From CAYJEQ01 sp964371155 (GTDB lineage: Bacteria; Bacillota; Clostridia; Oscillospirales; Ruminococcaceae), in the NCBI GenBank assembly GCA_964371155.1, contig CAYJLI010000001.1, forward strand, positions 89,134-153,133: a stretch of DNA of 64,000 nt, written 5' to 3'. The notes under the pieces are model-generated. The model made no database searches, was not told the DNA's origin, and saw only the letters and a program-made list of their open reading frames with translations. Both the position numbers and the translations under genes were made by a program. Within the stretch, counting starts at the first letter, position 1, and each line of letters opens with the position of its first letter. This document shows positions 1-9,078 of this stretch, piece by piece.

Positions 1-23
1 TTAAAAAATTTACAGTCGGTTAA

Positions 24-52
24 TTTAAAAGAAGATAAAAATAATGTATAAT
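24..52 (+). promoter_or_regulatory. putative sigma-A promoter of the cyclophilin gene
   Basis: TATAAT at 47-52 is a perfect -10 box. TTTAAA at 24-29 is a weak -35 box at a 17-bp spacing. It lies about 40 bp upstream of the start codon of the peptidyl-prolyl isomerase gene. Confidence 0.4.
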
Positions 53-89
53 AGTATGAGTTATAAATTTAGAATGGAGTATTTAATAG

Positions 90-833
90 ATGCATTTTAA
101 CAAAAAATATATTGCACTTTTCATTTCGGCAGTTTTTTTACTTTCAGCTTGTACTGGAAGTGGTAACACTCCGTCAGATTCTGAAACATCTGAACCTGCC
201 GCCTCTTCCACATTAACTGAAGAAGATCTACAAACTATATCCGATAAAATTTCCGGCCTTTACCTTGGCACTGAAATACCCGATGATGCCATTCAGGCGC
301 TGATAACCACATCTCTCGGAGATATTTCTATAACACTATTTCCTACGGAAGCTCCAATTGCAGTAGAAAATTTTGTGGCCCATGCAAATAATGGGTATTA
401 TGATAATATGCCTTTTCACCGTGTGATAAATGACTTTATAATACAAAGTGGTGATCCAAACGGTGATGGTGGCGTGAGTGCTTCAGGCGAAGGATTTGAT
501 GTGGAGTTTTATGGTTCACTTTATCATTTTAATGGTGCTCTTTCAATGTCCAATAATGGCACTGAAAACTCTAATTTCAGTCAATTTTTCATCGTGAACA
601 GCAGTATTCCCATAGATGATCAGATTGCATTGCTAAAGGAAACTCAAACTCCCTCCATTGTTTCGGAAATATATTCTTCCCACCATGGCGCTCCCTCGCT
701 TGATTGGAAATACACAGTGTTTGGTTATGTGACTGAGGGAATGGATATAGTAAATCAAATATCATCCACCCAAACAGATGAAAACAATACACCTTTAGAC
801 GATATAATAATAAATAGCATTGAGATTATTTAA
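90..833 (+). CDS. cyclophilin-type peptidyl-prolyl cis-trans isomerase, lipoprotein
   Basis: Predicted extracytoplasmic PPIase that would help fold exported proteins by isomerising X-Pro bonds. The 247-residue product starts with a lipoprotein signal peptide (lipobox LLSAC, Cys21) and a Ser/Thr/Glu-rich linker. A cyclophilin domain follows from about residue 70 to the end. Recognisable motifs are the MPFHRVI-type strand with FIIQSGDPNGDG, and SQFFIV, which holds the conserved Phe residues of the active site. A GGAG ribosome site precedes the ATG. It is monocistronic, followed by a strong hairpin at 893-932. The family call is firm; the substrate is unknown. Confidence 0.9.
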   Translation: MHFNKKYIALFISAVFLLSACTGSGNTPSDSETSEPAASSTLTEEDLQTISDKISGLYLGTEIPDDAIQALITTSLGDISITLFPTEAPIAVENFVAHANNGYYDNMPFHRVINDFIIQSGDPNGDGGVSASGEGFDVEFYGSLYHFNGALSMSNNGTENSNFSQFFIVNSSIPIDDQIALLKETQTPSIVSEIYSSHHGAPSLDWKYTVFGYVTEGMDIVNQISSTQTDENNTPLDDIIINSIEII

Positions 834-892
834 TTTTAGGAATTGCAAGTAAAAGTTTTACTTCTTTTTTCAAAATATACTTTATAAATTTT

Positions 893-932
893 AAACCTTT
901 TTCCACTCACCTAAACGAGCGGAAAAAGGTTT
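893..932 (+). terminator. Rho-independent terminator of the cyclophilin gene
   Basis: A 12-bp stem (AAACCTTTTTCC paired with GGAAAAAGGTTT) closes a short loop and is followed by a T-rich run. It is 60 bp after the stop codon. Confidence 0.75.
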
Positions 933-1029
933 TAATTTTGAAAAATTTAAATTGCTGTGGGGTAAAGATACCATACATGGCCTATTTATGTGTGAATATT
1001 GGGAAATTAATCTGCCACAAAGCAGATAT

Positions 1030-2118
1030 TTATCTCACAATTTCTTTTAAAAGCTTATCTTTTATGCACTCTACCATATCATAATTTGTGTATCGTCCAT
1101 ATATATTTTGAAGCTTCATATTGTATCCAGAAATTTCATCCAATTGGATAAACGCTTGGTCAAGCAATTGGAAAGCCGATTTTTTGTTGAAAGCTATTCG
1201 TTTTTTTCTGCTTTTTAGCTCGCTTACATCGCTAAATCTGCGTGAATTTATTACCTTATAGGGATTTACATCTATCGGGTGATATTTATTTGTAGTCATA
1301 AATCCCAGGCTTAACTGCGGTATAAACATATGCTCCATCTTAGTATGGGGAAAAAATGGACAGTAGCAACTATATACATCATACCCCGCTTCAAGTGCAT
1401 ATGAGCGCAGTGCCGATAAAAGCAGTTTTGATGAGGCTCCATACTCATCTTCTAATAGATAGATATTTTCAGCGAGCTCGTATGGAGTGTTTTTGTGCAT
1501 AACTATCCCCTGCTTTGTAATACCCGATAAAAAGCGTATATACTCCTTGCCCGCTATGCTTCTTTTGCGATGCACTTTAAACTCCCTGTTTGCAACACGC
1601 TTTGCAAGTGCCCCTACTTTTTGCACATCGGTAACTTCGAGCGAGAGCTGAAAACTATCGTTCATGAGCTGTCCTGAAGCCGAGAGAAAGCGCTGGCAAT
1701 ACTTATTTGAGCGTGTTACCATGTCCTTCGCTTCGGCTATTTCATATCGATGTGAATATATTTTATCACTGTCACAGCAGTCGTATAGGGATATAACTTT
1801 ATGTGTTGCCTGTGGATATGTGGGGTTTATTATATGTGGATATGTCCCATCAGCAACAGCTATCCCCCTATCATGGCAAATAACGCCGTCGAGGGTAGAT
1901 ATATCATTGCAACAAAATATTCGCTCACTAATATTTCCCTCTGCTTTTAACATTTCGCTCACTGCACTTACTATACTCGATTTTCCTACACCCGGTGTAC
2001 CATGTAAAATATAGCATTTGAAATCATTGTTTTCAGGTGTGAATTCACTAAATTTTGAAACAAACCCCTGCGGTGTATTACTGGAGAGAAAAAAATCATA
2101 ATATTTTGCATTCTTCAT
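1030..2118 (-). CDS. P-loop ATPase-like protein (PRK06851-type family)
   Basis: A 362-residue protein with a clear Walker A motif (GTPGVGKSS, residues 40-48) near the N-terminus and no membrane segment. Its length and N-terminus (YDFFLSSNTPQGFVSKF) resemble a family of uncharacterised Firmicute ATP-binding proteins with two P-loop-like halves; the second half here has a less clear nucleotide motif. It is transcribed alone, convergent to the cyclophilin gene, with no neighbour that suggests a pathway. It probably binds ATP or GTP, but the function is unknown. Confidence 0.65.
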   Translation of the reverse strand: MKNAKYYDFFLSSNTPQGFVSKFSEFTPENNDFKCYILHGTPGVGKSSIVSAVSEMLKAEGNISERIFCCNDISTLDGVICHDRGIAVADGTYPHIINPTYPQATHKVISLYDCCDSDKIYSHRYEIAEAKDMVTRSNKYCQRFLSASGQLMNDSFQLSLEVTDVQKVGALAKRVANREFKVHRKRSIAGKEYIRFLSGITKQGIVMHKNTPYELAENIYLLEDEYGASSKLLLSALRSYALEAGYDVYSCYCPFFPHTKMEHMFIPQLSLGFMTTNKYHPIDVNPYKVINSRRFSDVSELKSRKKRIAFNKKSAFQLLDQAFIQLDEISGYNMKLQNIYGRYTNYDMVECIKDKLLKEIVR

Positions 2119-2347
2119 CTAAATAACTCCTCATTCGTGGGTGGGTGCTGCTATATTAAAATGAATTAAATATCGTAAATATTTTTTAAATGCGATATTA
2201 TCACCTTAAAATAACAAAACCTATGTTTATTTCTATTTTATTCAAAATTCGCATATTCTGTGCAGAAAAGGCTTATATGCTTTTATTTTTTGCTTTTTTA
2301 TGATAGAATGTAATATCTACTATTAGCGCTTAGCTTAACGCTTAAAA

Positions 2348-2417
2348 GTTTTCTCCATCATTTAAATCTTAGATATAAATCGCAAATTTATTAAAGGTTT
2401 AGAGCGATTGAGAAAAC
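2348..2417 (+). promoter_or_regulatory. inverted repeats in the long prmA leader
   Basis: The 329-bp gap before prmA is very AT-rich. It holds GTTTTCTC (2348-2355) matched by GAGAAAAC (2410-2417), and inside that AATCGC (2378-2383) matched by GCGATT (2404-2409). Together they could form a nested hairpin 30 bp upstream of the start codon. No known riboswitch class was recognised. It may be a 5' untranslated structure or chance. Confidence 0.3.
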
Positions 2418-2447
2418 CTGCTAAAAAAATTTTTGAGGTGAATAATA

Positions 2448-3371
2448 ATGACAAGCTGGACTGAAATAAATATTACTGTGGGCTCTAAAGATATAGAGGC
2501 GGCGTCCGCCTGCGCCCAGATGACTGTCCCATATGGCATCTATATCGAAGATTATTCCGATTTACTTATAGAAGCTCCTAAAATTTCGGGCATTGATTTA
2601 ATTGATGAAGATCTTCTAAAAAAAGATAGAGAGCACGGCATAGTGCACATATACATAAGCCCCGAGGAAAATCCTATGGAGGCAGTTAGTTTTATTTCGC
2701 AGAGGCTTCGTGAAGATGGTATTGTACATGAAATTTCTACTTCCGAGGTTATAGAAGAGGAATGGGCAACTGCTTGGAAAAAATACTACCATCCAGTGAG
2801 AATCTCTGAAAATGTGGTGGTTTGCCCCTCTTGGGAAGAGTATGAAAGAGAAAAGCAGACGGATAAAATAATAACACTCGACCCAGGCATGGCATTTGGC
2901 ACCGGCACACATGACACAACCACGCTTTGTGTAAAACTTCTTGATAAGCATGTGTGTGATGGAATGAGTATGCTCGATGTGGGCTGTGGTAGTGGGATAC
3001 TCTCAATTGCCGCTTCACTGCTTGGTTGTAGGCGTGTTGTAGGTGTTGATATTGATGCGGTAGCCGTGAGAGTTGCACAGGAAAATGCACAGCTCAATAA
3101 AATTGAAGATGCGCTATTTTTGCAAGGCGATTTAGTGAAAAAAGTGGAGGGCGAATTTGATATAATCTGTGCAAATATTGTTGCGGATGTAATCATTAGG
3201 CTATCAGGCGATATTCTCCCCTTCTTAAAAGCTGACGGCAAGCTCATCCTCAGTGGAATTATTGAGGAGAGAGAAGCGGATGTTGTTTCAGTGATGGAGA
3301 GCATCGGCTTAAAGATGCATGAGAGGCTTGCGAAGGGCGGTTGGGTAGCTCTTTGCTATGAGCGGAGGTAA
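2448..3371 (+). CDS. prmA: ribosomal protein L11 methyltransferase
   Basis: SAM-dependent enzyme that methylates lysines and the N-terminus of ribosomal protein L11. The 307-residue product has the usual two-part layout: an N-terminal L11-recognition domain (about 1-110) and a class I methyltransferase domain. Seen motifs are DPGMAFGTGTHDTT (typical of PrmA), LDVGCGSGILSIAA (SAM-binding motif I) and ICANIVADV (motif IV region). A TTTGAGGTG ribosome site precedes the ATG. rsmE follows after 8 bp, the common prmA-rsmE order in Firmicutes. Confidence 0.95.
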   Translation: MTSWTEINITVGSKDIEAASACAQMTVPYGIYIEDYSDLLIEAPKISGIDLIDEDLLKKDREHGIVHIYISPEENPMEAVSFISQRLREDGIVHEISTSEVIEEEWATAWKKYYHPVRISENVVVCPSWEEYEREKQTDKIITLDPGMAFGTGTHDTTTLCVKLLDKHVCDGMSMLDVGCGSGILSIAASLLGCRRVVGVDIDAVAVRVAQENAQLNKIEDALFLQGDLVKKVEGEFDIICANIVADVIIRLSGDILPFLKADGKLILSGIIEEREADVVSVMESIGLKMHERLAKGGWVALCYERR

Positions 3372-3379
3372 GGACACAT

Positions 3380-4102
3380 ATGCCAAGATTTTTCACCAAT
3401 AATATAAATGGAGATGTAGCATATATCACAGGGGAAGATGCCAAACATCTCGCTACTTCGCTGAGGGCAAAAATAGGCGATGAAATAACCCTTTGTGATA
3501 CTTTGGGCAGTGATTACACCGGCTTAATAACCGAGATAGATAAAAATAGCATAAGCTTTAAAATTACAGATAAATGCATAAGCCCCAGCGAGGCAAAAGT
3601 AAAAATCACCCTTTTCATGGCAATGCCAAAGGGTGATAAAGCAGAGACTGTTATCCAAAAGTCGGTGGAGCTCGGTGTGCATGAAATTGTATTTGTACTC
3701 ACAAAACGCTGTGTGTCACGCCCCGATAGTGCATCTTGGGTGAAAAAGCAAAAACGTTTTGAAAAAATTGCCCTTGAAGCCGCAAAGCAAAGTGGCAGAG
3801 GAATAATCCCTGCTGTTTGTGGTATTTTAAGCTTTAAAGAGGCAGTGGAGAAAATGTCAAATTCTGAGTGCGGCATAATATTTTATGAGAATTCCACCGA
3901 AAAGCTCAGCGATGTCATGAAAAATGAGTTTTCCGAAATAGCTATTATGGTTGGCTCTGAGGGCGGATTTGAAGCCGAAGAAGTAAAATTTGCCATGGAG
4001 AATGGAATACATTCACTTTCCCTTGGCAAGAGAATTTTAAGATGTGAAACCGCTCCCCTTTCTGCAATTTCCGCCATTATGTATGCCTGTGGGGAGTTTT
4101 AA
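3380..4102 (+). CDS. rsmE: 16S rRNA (uracil-1498-N3)-methyltransferase
   Basis: Methylates N3 of U1498 in 16S rRNA, using SAM. The 240-residue protein has an N-terminal PUA-like domain (about 1-70) and a C-terminal SPOUT/trefoil-knot domain. Knot motifs are MVGSEGGF (about 190-200) and LGKRILRCETAPL near the C-terminus, both diagnostic for RsmE. It is translationally close to prmA (8-bp gap) and followed after 25 bp by a small membrane protein gene. Confidence 0.95.
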   Translation: MPRFFTNNINGDVAYITGEDAKHLATSLRAKIGDEITLCDTLGSDYTGLITEIDKNSISFKITDKCISPSEAKVKITLFMAMPKGDKAETVIQKSVELGVHEIVFVLTKRCVSRPDSASWVKKQKRFEKIALEAAKQSGRGIIPAVCGILSFKEAVEKMSNSECGIIFYENSTEKLSDVMKNEFSEIAIMVGSEGGFEAEEVKFAMENGIHSLSLGKRILRCETAPLSAISAIMYACGEF

Positions 4103-4127
4103 TTAAATTTAGATTGGCGGTGGTGCA

Positions 4128-4625
4128 ATGCGGATATATAAATCAGCTTTAATTGATTTTATAGCGGCTGTTACCATGATGGTTTTGATATATTTCTCTG
4201 GCTATTGGGTCGCAGATGTAGTTTCCTATGAGCTACCCGATATCGACAGTGATTTCCTAAGCCGATACCTCCCCGAAGGTGATGTAAGTATAGACCTTTC
4301 AAATCTTGAGGACACTCCGAATTTATTTAGCAGTTTTACTCTCTACACCCTTGCGGCTGTGGACAGTTCAGTAAGCAGGGATTTTAGTCCTGATGAAGAT
4401 TTCAGCTTATTTTTGAGCATTGTTACTGCTCTGCCAAAAGAAGAGGGCGAAATCACAATGTTTCGCTTTGGAGCTGACGACACTGTTGAAATTGATTTTG
4501 AGTCTTCCTCCGAAGCCGTGGAAGAGTTTTGCAATTCTTTAGCGAAAACGGGTAGGTTTACCACGGTGTTTTACAGTCCTGTAAGCAATAATAATTATAC
4601 GATATATACGACTATATCAAATTAA
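4128..4625 (+). CDS. hypothetical membrane-anchored protein
   Basis: A 165-residue product with one N-terminal hydrophobic segment (about 9-30) and an acidic, probably extracytoplasmic remainder. A GGCGGTGG ribosome site lies upstream. It is 25 bp after rsmE and probably co-transcribed. The stop codon is three bases before the assembly gap, so the frame appears complete. No family was recognised. Confidence 0.6.
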   Translation: MRIYKSALIDFIAAVTMMVLIYFSGYWVADVVSYELPDIDSDFLSRYLPEGDVSIDLSNLEDTPNLFSSFTLYTLAAVDSSVSRDFSPDEDFSLFLSIVTALPKEEGEITMFRFGADDTVEIDFESSSEAVEEFCNSLAKTGRFTTVFYSPVSNNNYTIYTTISN

Positions 4626-4628
4626 AAT

Positions 4629-4728
4629 NNNNNNNNNNNNNNNNNNNNNNNNNNNNNNNNNNNNNNNNNNNNNNNNNNNNNNNNNNNNNNNNNNNNNNNN
4701 NNNNNNNNNNNNNNNNNNNNNNNNNNNN
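4629..4728. other. assembly gap of 100 N
   Basis: Exactly 100 consecutive N, the usual placeholder for a scaffold join of unknown size. Genes between the rsmE operon and the downstream chemoreceptor may be missing here. Confidence 0.99.
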
Positions 4729-4854
4729 TGCGAAGATAATACCCTAATAATTTTATGTTTTTATAAAAACTCATATGGGGATTTTATAATCCACCCCAAG
4801 CAAATTCGAGCCGTATTCAGTGCACTAAATACTCACTTTTTTAACCCACTATAT

Positions 4855-6546
4855 TTAGTTGTTTGATTTTAATGAAAAATCTGAAACTAAGTCGGTCATA
4901 CTGCTTGCATATGTATTTAACTTAGTGCTAATCTGTGTGCTCTCAACACTATTGACTTGATTAGCTTGGATAACCTCTGAAATTTGGCTTACCTCAGTAT
5001 GGATTGCATCTATTGATGTGATTTGCTTTGTTGTAGAATTATTTATATTTTTTATTGAGCTTAAAATTCCATTTGCGCTTTTTAGCACATCGCCAAGTGC
5101 GTTTTCAACGCTTAAAGCAATCTTTTCACCATATTGGACCGCATCGGCGGAATTATCAATTAGCGAAGCTGTTTGCTTAGCCGCTTCACTGCTCTTAGTT
5201 GCAAGGTTTCTTACTTCATCCGCTACAACAGCAAATCCCTTGCCCGCTGCACCGGCTCTTGCGGCTTCAACAGCAGCATTCAGTGCCAAAATATTTGTTT
5301 GGAATGATATATCATCAATTGTAGTAATGATTCGCTGAATTTCATTTGAAAACTTAGATATTTTATCCATCGCTTTAATCATGTTTTTCACACGCTCATC
5401 AATTGTATCAATATCGCTCGACATTCTATCGGCTAATTTTACCGAATTTTCTGCCTGTTTTGCGCTGTCTTGAATTTCGCTTGTTATGTTTGTAAGTAGT
5501 TTTGAAAGCTCGTCTATGGAAGACGCCTGTTGTGTTACTCCGCTTTCCAATGTCTGCGCATTTGAATAAATATTCTTAGACTCTACCGATACATGACCTG
5601 CAGCTACTATAATATCGCTGAGAATATCATTATTTGAAGTTACCATTGAATTTAAGCTGATTGAAAGTGTATCCTTTTCAGATTTAATAGGAGCTTCCAC
5701 CCTATAATCCTTTTCGGCTAAAGAATTTGTTATATCAGAATAAACCACTAACATTTCAGTAAGCTTTTTCATTTCTTTTGCAATTTCACCAACTTCATCA
5801 TTGGTAAGTAGGCTCTCAGGGACTTCGATACTTGTATCACCTGTGCTTACTATATCAAAAACAATACTCTTTAAAGAGCTCATTTGTTGATTTATAGATT
5901 TTTCAAATGTCTTTATCAGAACTATTAGCACAATAATTACAAAAGCCGCATTCACTGCACCTATTACTGAAACTGTTGCTACGGTTGAAGCGTTTTTCTC
6001 AGCAACTTCATTCATAATAGCTTCTTCATCTTCTAAAAAGAGCGCAATATTGCCAAAGAATTCGTTTGCGACTGGAGTAACACTCCTCAGTGCCGCTAAT
6101 GCTTCTTCGTCCTGTCCACCCTCATTTTTTAAATCAGCAGATAAAATCATGCTATCTTTATACTGGTTTTTGCTCACGATAATTGAAGAAAACACCTCAG
6201 CACGTTCACCATCAAGCTTTAATAAGAAAGCATCCATCTGCTCATCAAGGCTTTTAAAATAATTTAAGTATTTATCATAAGCTTCCATTCTAAGCTCTTC
6301 ATCTTCTTGCAGAAGAATGTCACGCCCTGTTACACGGCACAGATACATTGTTTCAATAATACTGTTTAAATCCTCGGTATTCTTTACATTTGTTGTAATT
6401 AGTTGATTCGAAAGGGAATTAACAGTAAAAAGAGAACCTATTGAGATAGCCGCCATAAGTATTACTAAGAAAATGGTAATAATCTGTGTTGGTATCAGCT
6501 TTTTGCTCATTGATGTATTTCTTAACCATTGTTTGTACTTACCCAT
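4855..6546 (-). CDS. methyl-accepting chemotaxis protein (four-helix-bundle sensor)
   Basis: A 563-residue transmembrane chemoreceptor. TM1 is at about 15-38. A mainly helical extracellular region of about 150 residues fits a 4HB_MCP sensor; TM2 is at about 190-212, then a HAMP-like linker. The cytoplasmic signalling hairpin includes the conserved tip FQTNILALNAAVEAARAG and GKGFAVVADEVRNLA, which contacts CheA and CheW. The ligand cannot be told. It stands alone, and no che or flagellar genes are in the window. Confidence 0.92.
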   Translation of the reverse strand: MGKYKQWLRNTSMSKKLIPTQIITIFLVILMAAISIGSLFTVNSLSNQLITTNVKNTEDLNSIIETMYLCRVTGRDILLQEDEELRMEAYDKYLNYFKSLDEQMDAFLLKLDGERAEVFSSIIVSKNQYKDSMILSADLKNEGGQDEEALAALRSVTPVANEFFGNIALFLEDEEAIMNEVAEKNASTVATVSVIGAVNAAFVIIVLIVLIKTFEKSINQQMSSLKSIVFDIVSTGDTSIEVPESLLTNDEVGEIAKEMKKLTEMLVVYSDITNSLAEKDYRVEAPIKSEKDTLSISLNSMVTSNNDILSDIIVAAGHVSVESKNIYSNAQTLESGVTQQASSIDELSKLLTNITSEIQDSAKQAENSVKLADRMSSDIDTIDERVKNMIKAMDKISKFSNEIQRIITTIDDISFQTNILALNAAVEAARAGAAGKGFAVVADEVRNLATKSSEAAKQTASLIDNSADAVQYGEKIALSVENALGDVLKSANGILSSIKNINNSTTKQITSIDAIHTEVSQISEVIQANQVNSVESTQISTKLNTYASSMTDLVSDFSLKSNN

Positions 6547-6755
6547 TAATTTACTCCTTAATATTTTAATATTTCTTTATAATAGCTATGGTAAAATCCA
6601 TACAACGCATACTTCTACCATACTAATTACTTTCAAGATATATTATACATGCTTTATTAACAATTTGCAATACAATCCATCACAAAAGGTTACTTCACCA
6701 TGTAAACAATATTACATTTACGAGCATATTAACAGCCTCATTTGGCAAAAGCCTT

Positions 6756-6778
6756 GGGTGGCAATAGTCTTACCACCC
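6756..6778 (-). terminator. possible terminator of the padR operon
   Basis: GGGTGG (6756-6761) and CCACCC (6773-6778) form a 6-bp G+C-rich stem, 45 bp past the stop of the minus-strand gene ending at 6823. A loose T-rich stretch follows on the minus strand. Confidence 0.4.
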
Positions 6779-6822
6779 TCTTACATCTTTTAATTAATTC
6801 CCATGTTTAATTCAAGTGAAAA

Positions 6823-7788
6823 TTACGCCGCTACCTCAGCTTCATTTCTTGTAGTTTCCGTTGCTTCGGTAGTTTCCTCTGCATTCGCTTCTATCATTGT
6901 GTTCGACTCGATAAATCCATAAAATTCGGCGCTTAACTCATTCACATCCGCCTCTAAGATTTCAATCTTTGCATCCGATTCCGCTATCAGCTCATCTAAA
7001 TTTTTCGATTCAGGAAGCGGTGTATACTCCTCTGAGAAATAGTAACTTCTGATTATTTCCTCTGCGTGGAGTGCTCTCTCTGCGCTGGTTAAATCAATTG
7101 CTAATTTCTCATATGGCAATATGTCCGTTGCCATATTGTATTCACGCACTAATGCATTTATCAGCTCCACCCTTGTTTCACTGAGTTGCTTGTATAAATG
7201 TTCGTATCCATTCATATCGTAAGCGCCATGTGCCGCGTAATAGTTTCTCTCCTCCATTATATTAGAGAGAATACTGTTATGTATTTCGTACACACTCGCA
7301 AAGCTTTCCCTGCCGTCCTTCGTCCAATTCTCTATATAGTATGGATTATTGTCATCAATTATAATATTGCTTGGTATCTGTACTTCAATTTCAGGTTTGC
7401 TTCCGATGATATTTGCAATGATTTTCACCACACTACTCTCATCAATTATTGTATTTTCCCTATCAACAGTAATGCTCAGCACTCCTTGACTATCTACTTC
7501 GGTATGAATATCCGTCACAAATGCACCTTTGTCGTAGCTGTATATATGCACTTTGTCATCGGGGGAATCAACCACCCTTATATGAGTATAGCCGCTAAAA
7601 AGAAACTCAACATGGCTTATCTCTTCAAAAGATTTGTAATAATTGTGCCTACTTTCCTCTGAGCCTATAAATTCATTATAGCTATCTAATCCGCTACTTA
7701 CCGCTTGCGCCATGAAAAACAGTGCCGCCACCGATGTTATTACAAAGACTGCAAAAGATACAGCCATCACTTTTTTTATACTATTCAT
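6823..7788 (-). CDS. membrane-anchored envelope protein, DUF4097-like
   Basis: A 321-residue protein with an N-terminal transmembrane anchor (about 8-30), a beta-rich middle region (about 55-145, with SGYTHIRVVDSPDDKVHIYS) resembling the putative adhesin/DUF4097 fold, and a Glu-rich helical C-terminus ending in an Ala/Glu/Thr-rich tail. It overlaps the DUF1700 gene by 8 bp and ends a padR-DUF1700 operon, the usual position of a DUF4097 protein in Firmicutes. The fold call rests mainly on context. Confidence 0.5.
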   Translation of the reverse strand: MNSIKKVMAVSFAVFVITSVAALFFMAQAVSSGLDSYNEFIGSEESRHNYYKSFEEISHVEFLFSGYTHIRVVDSPDDKVHIYSYDKGAFVTDIHTEVDSQGVLSITVDRENTIIDESSVVKIIANIIGSKPEIEVQIPSNIIIDDNNPYYIENWTKDGRESFASVYEIHNSILSNIMEERNYYAAHGAYDMNGYEHLYKQLSETRVELINALVREYNMATDILPYEKLAIDLTSAERALHAEEIIRSYYFSEEYTPLPESKNLDELIAESDAKIEILEADVNELSAEFYGFIESNTMIEANAEETTEATETTRNEAEVAA

Positions 7789-8437
7789 ATTGTGAAGCCT
7801 CCTTTTTACCCATGGTTTGATTTTTCAGCAGCCTGCCAAAGAAGCGAATTGTTCTCACAAGTGCTCCAGCTACATACTTAATTAAAATAATTAATGCACA
7901 GGCTAAAAATATCGCAAAGGCAAATATCGCTATTGCTGCCGCTATGCTAAAGCTTCCAATCCATCCGCTGAAAGCTGCAAATGCAAGTGCTCCAAATACA
8001 ATCACTGCAATTCCAAGCATGAAAAGCCCAACAGGCACCACAATAAGTCCTGCTAAAAATGCGAGAACTCCTGCCGCCAAGGTGGAGACAGCTAAAAGCC
8101 CTGCGATTTCAAGTGGTATTAAAGCTATTACTATCGCAATAATTATAAGACCCTTCATAAACTTGCCCAAACCACTCAACTTATCACTGCCCTTCACTAT
8201 CCCTTTTTTAATTGTGTCGGCAAATTCTTCTGAGGACATATTGCTTTCAGATAAAATTTGCTCCGCCACTTGCTCGGGTGAGCCGAGTGCCGCAGCTATT
8301 TCTTCATCGGTCTTCCCCTGCCTTTTTCCCTCTTCAAAATACTCTGCATAGTCTCGTATTATATCATTCACCTCTTTTTTAGAGAGCTGAGTTTTTAGTT
8401 TTTTCTCAAGTTTTGCCAAATAATCCAATCTGTTCAT
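7781..8437 (-). CDS. DUF1700 family membrane protein
   Basis: The N-terminus (about 1-65) is the soluble helical DUF1700 motif: MNRLDYLAKLEKKL, a YAEYFEEG segment, and DEEIAAALGSPEQVAEQIL. At least four hydrophobic helices follow (about 90-205). The ATG at 8437 is preferred over an upstream GTG because AAAGGAAG is then correctly spaced. DUF1700 proteins are typically encoded next to PadR regulators, as here (15-bp gap). They are thought to act in envelope stress or lipid sensing, but this is unproven. Confidence 0.8.
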   Translation of the reverse strand: MNRLDYLAKLEKKLKTQLSKKEVNDIIRDYAEYFEEGKRQGKTDEEIAAALGSPEQVAEQILSESNMSSEEFADTIKKGIVKGSDKLSGLGKFMKGLIIIAIVIALIPLEIAGLLAVSTLAAGVLAFLAGLIVVPVGLFMLGIAVIVFGALAFAAFSGWIGSFSIAAAIAIFAFAIFLACALIILIKYVAGALVRTIRFFGRLLKNQTMGKKEASQYE

Positions 8438-8452
8438 GATCACACTTCCTTT

Positions 8453-8776
8453 CTAATTTACTTCCACCGTTTTTTCTAAAATTTCGTTTACCATGCTTGA
8501 AAATTCTTTCCAATCACTTTTGAGTGAATTTAAATACGCTTTTCCCCTCTCGGTAATATGGTAGTATTTTCGTGCCGGTCCTACACTGCTCTCCCTTAAG
8601 TATGTAACAAAGTACTCTTCCTGCGTTAGTCTGCGCAATATTGGGTAAACTGTGCCTTCGTTTATTTCAGTATAGTCCGCAATACTTTGGATTATTTCGT
8701 ATCCATACATATCTTTACCCTCTATCAGTGCAAGTACGCACATCTCGATTACACCTTTCCTAAATTGTGTATTCAC
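8453..8776 (-). CDS. PadR family transcriptional regulator
   Basis: A 107-residue winged-helix regulator. The signature is LALIEGKDMYGYEIIQ, then INEGTVYPILRRLTQEE (recognition helix and wing) and ARKYYHITERGK. It is the short PadR-s2 form with a C-terminal dimerisation helix. It starts at GTG with a strong GAGGAGGTG ribosome site. It is first in the operon with DUF1700 and the envelope protein, and probably represses its own promoter through the paired sites at 8815-8885. Confidence 0.9.
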   Translation of the reverse strand: MNTQFRKGVIEMCVLALIEGKDMYGYEIIQSIADYTEINEGTVYPILRRLTQEEYFVTYLRESSVGPARKYYHITERGKAYLNSLKSDWKEFSSMVNEILEKTVEVN

Positions 8777-8814
8777 AGCTTCACCTCCTCTTAAGCAGAT
8801 TACTATTATTTATC

Positions 8815-8885
8815 GCATACTACTGTGTATTGCATAATACCTTTGATTTGATTATAGCATAGTACTGTGTATTACACAATACCTT
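8815..8885 (-). promoter_or_regulatory. padR promoter with two operator-like repeats
   Basis: The minus-strand promoter has TTGTGT (8874-8879) and TATAAT (8851-8856), 17 bp apart. Two 29-bp copies of a sequence beginning GCATA and ending ATACCTT lie at 8815-8843 and 8857-8885, with 26 of 29 bases equal. Their starts are 42 bp apart, four helical turns. One copy covers the -35 box and spacer, the other lies just downstream of the -10 box. Each contains TACTGTGTATT with partial dyad symmetry. This fits PadR autorepression. Confidence 0.65.
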
Positions 8886-8964
8886 ATCAAAAATAAAATA
8901 CGACAAAAAAATATACGATTTCCACTACTAAATTGTTTAAAAATACTTTTATTCTATCTTAATC

Positions 8965-9014
8965 AGAATATATCTTGTATTTTTTTTCATATAGCAGTAG
9001 AATATATCTGGTAT
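8965..9014. repeat. short direct repeat upstream of the second chemoreceptor
   Basis: AGAATATATCTTGTAT (8965-8980) and AGAATATATCTGGTAT (8999-9014) match at 15 of 16 bases, with starts 34 bp apart. They lie 65-115 bp before the chemoreceptor start. They could be a regulator site or a small tandem duplication. Confidence 0.5.
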
Positions 9015-9078
9015 ATTTTGTATTTATATTAATGCTATGTTGATTTAACATGGCAAAAACAATTTAAAGAGGTAGATT

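Noticed and set aside
2348..2417. Riboswitch or T-box upstream of prmA
   Set aside because: Only simple inverted repeats are present; no T-box core or known aptamer motifs were seen.
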